Below, piece after piece: positions 55,316 through 64,000 of a DNA stretch of 64,000 nt. A model generated the notes under the pieces. The model had not been told where the DNA came from and searched no databases. It was given only the letters and a program-made list of their open reading frames with translations. Numbering within the stretch: the stretch's first letter is position 1; the number at the start of each line of letters is the position of its first letter. Where the stretch lies: assembly GCA_014529385.2 (NCBI GenBank), contig CM043963.1, positions 78,230,912 through 78,294,911 of the forward strand. Direction: 5' to 3'. The stretch is from Adiantum capillus-veneris. Its lineage: Eukaryota > Streptophyta > Polypodiopsida > Polypodiales > Pteridaceae. The translations under genes were made by a program, and so were the position numbers.

Positions 55316-55837
55316 TGTCAGAAACTGATGGCGTGGCAGTCTCAGAATTCACGCTGAAAGGGCTGACGTGGACAGCTTTATGGACATCCGAAAAACCCGC
55401 TGACATGTTGACGTGGCAGGCCGCACGAAATCCCGTGAAATGCGCTGACATGTGCTGACGTAGCAGCGTACGGATTTTTGCGTTTTTCGCTAGCAGCTTT
55501 TGGGCCAGTAGCTTTTGAGTTTGAAGCTTTTCATGTACTGCTTTTGTGAGAGGCCGTGGGCCTTTAAATATGTAAGAAGAGAGCTCCCTCCACTCAGACT
55601 GGCTGATGGACAGCTGAGCAGAGAGGACCCTCGGACTCTCTACTTTGCCCAAGCATTTAATATAAAAATAAATACCAAAAGGGGCGCCAGACTTTGGGGC
55701 CAATACCTCTGGGCACAAAACTATGCCGGGGCCGTGTCAACTCTATTTAACCGTGATAAAGTTAGTGAAGTGTTTTAAGTGATTCTCTCGTGTGTCGTGC
55801 CAGATTCCCGACGGGGTGTCCAAGTCTGTTACACACA
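55316..55837 (+). repeat. Gypsy-2 3' LTR
   Basis: TGTCAGAAACTG follows the purine tract directly. The end near GTCTGTTACACA (55833-55837) is approximate. The shared LTR motif is at 55660-55702. It also has a TTTAAATATG TATA-like site near 55564. Confidence 0.7.
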
Positions 55838-55900
55838 TAGGCTCCTGCACCCTCATGGCTTTTTCCCCGCTTTCCCCAGGACCCTATGGACCAGTATACA

Positions 55901-56898
55901 TGTCACGTGCACATATAACCTTTTGTGCTTGTGGACAAGCTGTTCCTACTTCTAGGGTTTAGGTAGCCTAGGAAGTGCTCTGGCACCCTTGTGAGCCTGC
56001 ATGTAGGCCGTGCATGTCCAGGCACTTAAGAGTAGTTCCATACCCTTTGAGTGCACAACCGATAGAATTAGCATCATGACCCAGTACCCAGCGTGAGCAT
56101 GTCCCACTGCATTGACCCAGTTTTGCAGCAGGTGATTAATTATCAGAATCGTGGGGGGACTGATTATAGCACTACTCGCCCATCAATTGGAAGCTATGTA
56201 AGGAAGTCCAGGGCGCTCAGTAGAAGGCAGAAGAGGCAGAAGGCACAAGGAGGTTCAATGCTTTGCAGACCTGAGGATCTTCAAGCGTTTTTCTCAAGGA
56301 GAACCAGCGTTTTCAATTTTCAGCCCTTAGCCTCGCGAGAACCCGCAGCATCTGTTGCAGATCCTCGCCGTCACGACCCCAGCACCTAGATCAGCCTAGC
56401 GTTTTCCGTTTTCAACAAAAACCAACCAGCGTTTTGCAGATTCAGAGCGTTTTCTGGTTTTTGCAATTCTCAACCTTGCAGGCCTTCGCGGTAGCAGATC
56501 AACCCTTGCCTTGCAATAGTAGCAGATCCACAACATTGAATCTTACCATTTTCAGATTTCAGCCATTGACAACGTCGTCGTCGTCGTCGTCAAGTACCAC
56601 AACATCTAGAAGCATTGTACCAGACCTTTGTGCAATCTAAAGCAAATACCTCTCTAGCAATAGAGAGGGCGGCCCTTGGAGGGGGGTTTGGGACCCCATC
56701 TGGTGTCGTCTCTTTTCTCTCTCTCTAGCACTCTCATGCACTTGCACCCACAGTTTCCACTCTCTTTGTTTTGGTCATTGCACATTCGCTCATTAAGGTA
56801 CGGAAGGCTCTCCCTTCCGCTAAGTAAAAGGAACCTTGAGCACCATTGATCACTCATCCTGAGCCATATACCATATTTCACTTCCGCTGCACATTCCA
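55901..56898 (+). repeat. HDR-4 5' LTR
   Basis: 998 bp, TGTCACGTGCAC to ACATTCCA. It has seven or more GCGTTTT-type words (56285-56465), a (GTC)n stretch near 56575 and a short CT patch (56706-56727). Confidence 0.88.
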
Positions 56899-56899
56899 T

Positions 56900-56911
56900 T
56901 GGTATCAGAGC
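56900..56911 (+). other. HDR-4 primer-binding site
   Basis: TGGTATCAGAGC begins one base after the LTR end and matches the canonical initiator tRNA-Met form. Confidence 0.88.
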
Positions 56912-57350
56912 TCTTTCAGTATTCGGTATCATCACTCAAGGAAAGAAGCACAAGAACCACAATAATTTTTTTTGATTGTTGTGATTGCACGTAACCCAAG
57001 ACCACTTGGGCGTGTCAATCCTTAATCTGTGTTTTTGAAGAGTGGCAGGTAACCCAAGAAAGAAGGGCTTGTCCAACCTCCCCTCGTTCCTCTTTTCCAC
57101 TCAATGAGAGCGGACTTTGCACTAGTGGCAAGCCAATCGACGTGAGGTGGGAAAAAGCAACCTTGGTGTGAGCGCAAGGCCGCCAAGGGGTGCACCCGCA
57201 GGAAGGAGTTGAGCTTGGGTAAGAGAAAAGCCTTCTTAAGCAGAGGTTGCAAGCCAAGAACCCCGAGTACTCAAGAACCCCAAGAACCCCGAGTACCCAC
57301 GTACTCAAGAACCCAAGAACCCATTACTCAAGAACCTAAGAACCCAGCGC

Positions 57351-58930
57351 ATGGTCATCACCCGAAGGGGAATGGATACTTTGCGTCAAGGTGATGAGAG
57401 TGAAGTTGGAGAAGACGAAGTTTCTACACCAAGAGGTTTATTCCCCGATCCTCCCCCGTCCCTATCTATGCCATGGATTGCACCAAACCCTATGAAGGCC
57501 TTGGTCAAGTCGATGATGGAGATGATGCTACAACAAGAGGTGCAACGCGCCACCATGGATTGCGACCGTAAAGAAAGAAGTGCAGCTATGGAGCTGGAGC
57601 ATGAGCAAGCACGCGAAGCTCAATGCATGACGGCCGAAGAACAAAGGGCAGCTATGGAGCTCGAGCGTGAGCATGCACGCGAGGCTCAACGCATAGTGGC
57701 CGAAGAGAAGCGAGCGGCTATAGAGTCAGAGTGAGAGGCGCAGAGAGACCAACACATGTAGGAGTTGGTCCTACAGGTACTCTCCTTGAAGACTGAGCCA
57801 CTCAAGGAGGTCGGTGAGTCATCACGTAGCACAGGTAGAGACGAAGATTCCAACAATCTAGTCACTAAGAAGTTGATGTTTAGTAAGTATGATGGTAAGA
57901 TGGATGCATCTGTGATTCATTCTTGGTTGCATCAATTTAATGCTTACTTTGTGACTAACAAGAAAACAAGCAAACAAGCAAACAATAAAGTTTTGACTGC
58001 TGCCATGTATCTAGTAGTTGATGCACACTTGGCTGAGCATCTTGAGCATGCCGAGGAAGACGTACCCCTCTCTTTCAGTTGGGTCGACTTCCAAGACAAG
58101 CTCAAGGCTCGCTTCATGCCACCACAGTACCTAGATCTGTTAAAAAGAAGATTGGCGTGGTCTTAAGCAAAATGGATCCTCTGTTATGTCTTTTCTAAAA
58201 GGTATTTTGCAGATTGGCATTCAATTGCGTAAGTCGGATGAGGATAGCAAGGAGGGTTTCCTCTTTGGGTTAGACGAATACAACAAGTTCAATGTGCAAG
58301 TTTTCAGCCCTAAGGACTATAATGAAGGCGTCAGAATCGCCTTAGCACAAGAAATGAAGCACAACAAAGGCAAGCCGAAGGAGAACAAGTCAAGTACTCC
58401 TCAAGACCAACCGAATGGTAAGCACGGTAAGACCATTGGTAAGCATGACAGTAATTCTTCTTCTATACCTAGAGTACAGAATTCTCACAATGATGATAAA
58501 GGAAAGGTTAAAACTCAGGTAACCCCTACGTTGACACTTGATGAAAAATCTGCTCAAGGAATTGTGGGAGGTCGGTTAAGTTTTGAAGAATGCACCAAGT
58601 ACCAAAAGGACGGAAGATGTTTTCAATGTCACACTAAAGGTCACGTAAAACGAGATTGCCCTAAGAATGCATCGACAGAACCCACAGAATCCACATCATC
58701 TATGAATGTACTCAATGAGAATACCGATGTGTCCCCAGTTTCTCATGATCTTGTAAACGAGTCTCTCATGCAGTGTTATTGTCATGTGAACAGTACACGC
58801 ATTGTGATCTTGTTTGATTCGGGTAGTATGCATGATGTGATTAGTGACTCTCTCGGGAAGAGCGCACGTTTAGAAGCTCTTCCAATAGATCCGATTGTGA
58901 TCTCCTGGCATGCACTCTTCGTTCACGCAT
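57351..58930 (+). pseudogene. HDR-4 Gag: repeated coiled coil, capsid-like domain, intact zinc knuckle
   Basis: MVITRRGMDTLRQGDESE opens the protein, the family start. A coiled coil contains near-repeats of about 23-29 residues (AAMELEHEQAREAQCMTAEE, AAMELEREHAREAQRIVAEE). A TGA at 57732 splits it from the capsid-like part: SKYDGKMDASVIHSWLHQF, FQDKLKARFMPPQY, then after a frame change FLFGLDEYNKFNVQVF and KHNKGKPKENKSS. The CCHC knuckle CFQCHTKGHVKRDC (about 58618) is complete. Compared with HDR-1, about 30 residues around INWYHAWQ are missing. Confidence 0.85.
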
Positions 58931-59150
58931 AATGTCTTGATGCGACAGTGTTAGTTCAAAATGTCGATTTTCGTCGTAGATTTGTGGTTTCTCCTCTCAA
59001 AGGATATTATTTGATTGTTGGCATCAAGTGGTTTAAAGGTTATAATCCACGCATTGATTGGAAAGAAAACACTCTCTCTCACAGTTGAAGGAGCACCTCC
59101 TGTGGTCCTTCGCTGTGACAAGAACATTCTGTCTTTGCCACTAGTCTCTC
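58770..59150 (+). pseudogene. HDR-4 aspartic protease region
   Basis: RIVILFDSGSMHDVIS keeps the canonical Asp-Ser-Gly loop. The second block LIVGIKWFKGYNPRIDW follows after a TAA near 58930. It lies between Gag and the His-Asp region as in HDR-1. The stop makes the copy inactive. Confidence 0.8.
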
Positions 59151-59159
59151 ACTCATGTT

Positions 59160-60297
59160 TTGAAAGAGGATAAAACACGCAGTATCATTGTCTCTCTCAG
59201 TACATAGTCTAGAAAAGCATGAGTCATTGCATGAAAAAAACTCTCTTGCTGTCGTGTCTTCTCGGAAGCACGACATGCATTTTTTGCATGATAAAGACGT
59301 GATTGTTCGTCGGGATCACGAAGCCTTCACGTTGCTCCATTCTGTACCGCGAGTACACCTTGGGGTGACCGTCAAGCTAGATGGGTCCAATCTTGTGAGC
59401 AAGTTGGTGGTTTGGATGATGATGTTTCTAGTGAAGCTAACCTCATTGCAGATACGATCAGTCACGCAGGACCGATCTTGACTCTCGAGTCGAGATCCAA
59501 AGAACCCATTCAGGAACTTTTTCTTGATCACATGATTAGTCAGTATGCATTGTCCAAGTCTCTCATTTGTGACGGTCTCTTGTATTTTTATCATTGTCTT
59601 TATGAGTTCCCTTTTCACGGGTATGTCGTATTGCACGATGCACATGATTCACTCATGGATGAGCACGGATGTATGCAGATCACTTTGGAAAGGATAAAGA
59701 TTTTGCATTCAAGGAGCTCACAATGTTTCACGATTCACTAGTTTATCAGTCCGTTTTGCATGTTCACTGCTTGGCATGACACAGTCACAGAAAAAAGCAC
59801 AAGCACGATTGTTCATCAAGCATTGGCATTTCCGTTGTGGTTTGCCACAGTTGCTCGCTTTAGGACAAGTTTCGATCTCACTTTTGGCATGTATTTGGTG
59901 AACGGTTTGGCACTCCGTCACTTTGTTCATCTGCATTGCATGCACAGTCATTTAGGAAAATTAGTCTTTTTTCAATCACTCTAGATGGAACATATATGTT
60001 TATTGTTTTGTGTTTCAAGTGGTTTCAGGGATATTCTTCAGCAGAAATTCTTGAAGAAGGTGGACCCGCGACCATAGATGAAGTTAGAGCATTGGAGCCG
60101 TATCAGATCATTTTGTGTCGCTTTCGGCGCGGCCCAAAGAGGCAAGCATTGCAAACTTTCATGAAGTTCAAGTATTGCACGACCCATGCAGCAGAGTGGG
60201 CCGGTGAAGAGTACTTCGCAGGATCCCAAGAGTTGCTGGCGGACTCTACAGACGCCATACAGCTCGTTACTAGTACCTCACCTTGAAAAGGGGGGGA
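59160..60297 (+). pseudogene. HDR-4 reduced His-Asp stretch and C-terminal region
   Basis: LSVHSLEKHESLHEK, SRKHDMHFLHDKDVIVRRD is a short version of the His-Asp repeat (59200-59320). The conserved blocks follow in shifting frames: SEANLIADTISHAGPI, SQYALSKSLICDGLLYF, DEHGCMQITLERIK, AWHDTVTEK, and near 60110-60210 the residual end block. LPWHDTV reads TAWHDTV. The polypurine tract AAAAGGGGGGGA precedes the 3' LTR. Confidence 0.65.
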
Positions 60298-61172
60298 TGT
60301 CATATGCACATCTAACCCTATGTGCATGTGGACAAGCTGTTCCTACTTGTGGGGTTTAGGTAGCCTAGGAAGTGCTCAGTAACCCTTGTGAGTCTGTATG
60401 CAGGCCTTGCATGTCCAGGCACTTAGAGTAGCTGCATACCCTTTGATTGCACAACCCATAGCATTATCATCATGACCCAGTGCTAGTATGGGCGTGTCCC
60501 ATTGCATTGACCCAGTTTTTCAGCAAGTGAAACATTTCTTATGAAGTCAATTATTTATAAGTGACTTTATTAATTATCAAAATCGTGGAGGGCTGATTAT
60601 AGGCCCGACCCATCTATTGGAAGCTATATAAGGAAGTCAAGGGTGCTCAGTAGAAGGCACAAGGCACAAGGAGGTTAAGCATTTTGCAGACCTCAGGATC
60701 TTCAATGTTTTTCTCAAGGAGAACCAGCGTTTTCAGTTTTCAGCCCTTAGCCTCGCGAGAATCCGCAGCATCTGTTGTAGATCCTCGCCGCCACGACTCC
60801 AGCACCCAGATCAGCCTAGCGTTTTCAGTTTTCAGCACAAACCAGCCAGTGTTTTGCAGATTCAGCCCAGATCAACTAGCATTTTCTGTTTTCAGCTTGA
60901 AGCAGTCAGCGTTTTTGCAGTTCTCAGCCTTGCAGGCCTTCATAGTAGCAAATCAGCCCTTGCCTTGCAACATTAGCAGATCCGCAACATCGGATCTTAG
61001 CATTTTTATATTTCTGGCATTGACAACGTCGTCTCGCCGTCGACACCGTCTCGTCAAGTACCACAACATCTAGAAGCATTGTACTAGACCTTTGTGCAAT
61101 CTAAAGCAAATACCTCTCTAGCAATAGAGAGGGGGACCCTTGGAGGGGGTTTGGGACCCCATTTGGTGTCGT

Positions 61173-61216
<44 letters not shown>

Positions 61217-61385
61217 GCACTCTCACGCACTTGCACTCATAGTTTCCACTCTTTGTTTTGGTCATTGCACATTCTCTCATTAAGGTATGGAAGGCTCTCC
61301 CTTCTGCTAAGTAAAAGGAACCTTGAGCGCCGCTGATCACTCATCCTCTACCATACACCATCATTCACTTCTGCTGCACATTACA
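60298..61385 (+). repeat. HDR-4 3' LTR
   Basis: 1088 bp, TGTCATATGCAC to CACATTACA. It carries the GCGTTTT array (60705-60915) and a (CT) run at 61171-61215. The run is about 22 dinucleotides, against about six at the same place in the 5' LTR. Confidence 0.88.
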
Positions 61386-62191
61386 ATACCCCACTTCTCT
61401 ATTTTCCCTATATTAGGGTATTTGATCTAGGTCGTGGAGGTATAGGGCTGGGTCGGACAGGCTGAGGTTGCCTATATATATAGGGGGAGGGTCACCTCTT
61501 ACATCATTGCAATATAGCCCAGAGGGGGGCGCCCTCCCTTGGCTGTCCCAAGGGGACTTGGGGGCAGATGTAGGGCAGCCAACGTTTTGTTGCAGATCAG
61601 CGAGTGTTTTTGGCTTGGATCAACCCAGCGTTTTGCTCAGGAGTTCAACTCCAACGTTTTTCATGGGTAGCAGATGCAGGGCTCGAAGATCATCTCTACT
61701 GTGTAGTACCACCTCAGGGCAGCCTTTCATAGCCCTTGTGACCATGCAGTGGCAGGTTTCCTCGACCGAGATCTAGATCCACATCTAGATCTAGCAGGAA
61801 GAGATGCACTAGATCTACGCTCTCAGAGCATGTTGGAGGTGATGCACATGTCGAGACCGTGTCAATGGTCTTGTGTGCAGGAGTAGTTGGCAGTGTCACT
61901 AGCAGTGTAGTTGTGTGCACCTCGGGTCTATCCATTGGCACCACCCTTGGTCACTTGTATGAGAAGATTGTTATGAGCATGGAGTGCCTTTTCCAGATCC
62001 TCTCTCTCTCTCTCTCTCTCTGAGCGAGCCTGGATCAGGGCTGAGGCGGAGAAAGAGGCAGGGTCAGGCTGAGGCAAAACCAGAGTCCAGCCCAGTAGAC
62101 AGATGTGCGTGCGACCATGATCAGCGAGCAGCGAGCAGCGTGCAGGTCAACACCTCAATTACGAGAGCATCAGAACCTTTGATGAAGTGGC

Positions 62192-62226
<35 letters not shown>

Positions 62227-62646
62227 GCGTCCAACCAGCACTTAGGATCATCTTCAGCCAGCGATACCAGGTGGGAGTTGATCGCCATCAGAATCTAGTA
62301 GCCCAGTGTTGAGTTGATGCAGTTCCAACATTGGGAGAATTCAGCCCTAGTGTTTTCTGTACATCAGCCCTAGCGTTGTCAGTAGCAGTACCCTGAGCAT
62401 AGCAGCATCATCAGCAGTAGTGCCCACAACAGAGCATCAATATTCAGCAGTCAGCCATTGCATCAACATCCAGCATCATTATGAACAAACTGCAGCGCTG
62501 ATGGCCACCTGTTGCGAAGAGCGCGCGCAGAATGCTCTGGACAGCCATCTCGCGAAGGTTTCAGTGGCGCGCAGGTGCTGAAAACTGCGCAGGTCTGAAG
62601 TTCGCACAAGTCAGAGGGCGAGCATGAGTAGTTTGGGCAGGGGTGG

Positions 62647-62712
<66 letters not shown>

Positions 62713-62981
62713 GTGCATGAGCTACTCCAGCCAGCCCATCGCGTGGAACTCCAACAGCTCTCACACTTCGCAGCAGCTCATGTGTGCGACATCAGTTCAG
62801 CCCCTTGTGCATCCAGCCTAGCCAGCCCATCACGTGGAGCTCTCAGCATCAGCCATCGCTCCACTGTTTCCAGCCATCGCATTCTGTTTAGTCAGTGCGG
62901 GTTGAACAGCAGAACCCCATTAGTATTCAGCAGTGTTACTAAACACGAGCAGAACTGAGGGCCTGCGCAGCAAGGGCCATT
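61386..62981. other. CT-rich leader before LINE-3, with TATA-like site and GCGTTTT words
   Basis: Non-coding. It includes CCTATATATATAGGGG (about 61470-61485), several GCGTTTT-like words near 61575-61660 and 62340-62380, and three CT microsatellites (62000-62021, 62195-62225, 62649-62712). It may combine an LTR relative with the 5' untranslated region of LINE-3; the boundary was not found. Confidence 0.4.
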
Positions 62982-63923
62982 ATGATGGAGATCATGAGAT
63001 CTTCACCAATTTGCAAGTCCCGTACAAAGGCAACCTTAAGGCTTACAAACAAGCGGATAACACAAGTGGAAAGGGAGATGAAAGAATGGAAAGCAGAGAT
63101 GGAAGGATGGTGGAAGGAGAATGCCAACCTTCTTCAAATGTTCCTCAACGAAGGCACGCAATGGAAGAAGGAGAAAGAGGATCTGCACGCAGAGATACAA
63201 GCACTTAAGGTGGATTCACAAGCACTCAAAGAAGAGGTTTCAACCCTCAAGCGGGAGCTTGCTGATAGAGCAAGCAATGGACTAGAGAAAGGTGAATTCC
63301 AGCCCTCGATGATAGAGGAAATGAAGGTCATCAAGGAATAGGTACGGATGATCAAAGAGGAAGAGAAACAGAATGTGGCAAAGACATCTTCGTGGGTGGA
63401 TGTAATCACGAAGACACAGAAGAAGGCGGATGAGGCCGAGAAATGGATAGAAGTCGCTAAGAAAGGAAAAGGGAAAGAAACCACATCTATTCCCACTCAT
63501 ACAATCGTCAACATGACTTAAGAAGAAGAGCAGCGAAGGAAGACTAGAGCTCTGCATGTACGAATAACCGGTCTAAAAGACCGAGATGATGTGGAAGGGG
63601 AAGTCAAAGAACTCCTCTGCATGATGGATACGGAGGCTACTCATACAAAGGCATGGAGGGTAGGGAAGAAGACACAAGGAAATGGGGAAACTTCAAAGGA
63701 GAGAGCTCTAATCATGCGTTTCCCATCCATGGAGGCAAAGGACTTCTTGAAGAAGCGTCCTACACTAAAGAAAACGGGCATATTCCTGCGAGATGACCTC
63801 ACACTCTCACAACTTGCTCATATGAAAGAAGTTATGCCTGAGATAATGACAGCTCGAGAGAAGGGGAAAGTGGTCTTCTACAAGGATGGACGAGTGGTTA
63901 TTCTAGAGAAGCGCCCCGCATGA
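62982..63923 (+). pseudogene. LINE-3 ORF1: coiled-coil RNA-binding protein
   Basis: A long coiled coil (VEREMKEWKAEMEGWW, EIQALKVDSQALKEEVSTL) is followed by an RRM-like domain (ALHVRITGLKDRDDVEGEV, RALIMRFPSMEAKDFLKKR) and a C-terminal block IFLRDDLTLSQLAHMKEVMP and GKVVFYKDGRVVILEK. In-frame TAGs at about 63340 and a TAA at about 63519 interrupt it. The architecture is that of L1 ORF1, of a different lineage from LINE-1, which has a CCHC knuckle and a Pro-rich tract. It should bind LINE RNA. Confidence 0.8.
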
Positions 63924-64000
63924 CGGCGCGATACGTGTGGGACCACACTCAGAGTGGCTACATGGAATTGTAATGGATCTTTGCGCCTTGATATAGGGGC
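63924..64000 (+). pseudogene. LINE-3 ORF2 start (endonuclease N-terminus), runs off the window
   Basis: RVATWNCNGSLRLDIG, reading to the window edge, matches the W-N-x-N-G motif that opens the AP-type endonuclease of L1 ORF2. It begins a few tens of bases after the ORF1 stop. Confidence 0.75.

Larger units (their letters stand above)
55901..61385 (+). mobile_element. HDR-4: second long HDR element with Gag and protease, no reverse transcriptase
   Basis: 5' LTR 55901-56898, primer-binding site at 56900, Gag and protease 57351-59150, a reduced His-Asp stretch with a C-terminal region, purine tract, and 3' LTR 60298-61385. The flanks ataca (55896-55900) and atacc (61386-61390) match at four of five bases. 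Order and key motifs equal HDR-1, although the sequences are clearly diverged. As in HDR-1, RT, RNase H and integrase are absent from the 3.4 kb between the LTRs. Confidence 0.88.

Overview
This window looks like intergenic DNA from a large land-plant genome. It holds no rRNA or tRNA gene, no CRISPR array and no convincing intact host gene. Almost every recognisable reading frame belongs to LTR retrotransposons (Copia and Gypsy) or LINEs. Primer-binding sites of the TGGTATCAGAGC type, complementary to plant initiator tRNA-Met, recur throughout. A seed-free plant such as a fern or lycophyte is possible, but that is a weak inference from element style. I name elements locally: Copia-1 to -3, Gypsy-1 and -2, LINE-1 to -3, the HDR family (four RT-less elements with a His-Asp repeat) and the LC family (coding-poor LTR elements).

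Layout. 1-3270: Copia-1 with an internal tandem duplication. 3271-8698: LTR fragments, simple repeats and one unrecognised broken reading frame. 8699-9954 and 15698-16003: Copia-2, split in its gag by the complete HDR-1 (9955-15692, 5-bp duplication cctca). 16004-49274: one very deep nest on the minus strand. Gypsy-1 (pol 16372-19703; gag 44541-45084 and 46334-47882) is split by HDR-2 (LTRs 19704-20807 and 43411-44540). HDR-2 is split by LC-1 (LTRs 21886-22489 and 42070-42675). LC-1 is split by HDR-3 (22792-39466, duplication ggaat). HDR-3 holds both a full-length LINE-1 (22869-29734, 16-bp duplication, in its LTR) and a very young Copia-3 (32199-37473, plus strand, duplication gtctg, LTRs that look identical by eye). 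A separate LTR-like insertion splits Gypsy-1 gag at 45085-46333.

49275-55837: an LTR remnant, a 3'-deleted LINE-2, two oppositely oriented LC elements and Gypsy-2 gag plus LTR. 55901-61385: HDR-4, a second long HDR element. 61386-64000: a CT-rich leader and the start of LINE-3.

The most unusual content is the HDR family. It has LTRs with palindromic termini and an array of GCGTTTT-like motifs. It encodes a Gag-like N-terminus, in two copies capsid/zinc-knuckle/protease, then a His-Asp repeat and a conserved C-terminal region I do not recognise. No reverse transcriptase, RNase H or integrase is present in any of the four copies. Two copies are long; the other two share a compact form lacking capsid and protease. 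A second cross-family signal is a motif of about 42 bp present in eight otherwise dissimilar LTRs. All element calls come from reading motifs, termini and target duplications; no database or alignment program was used.
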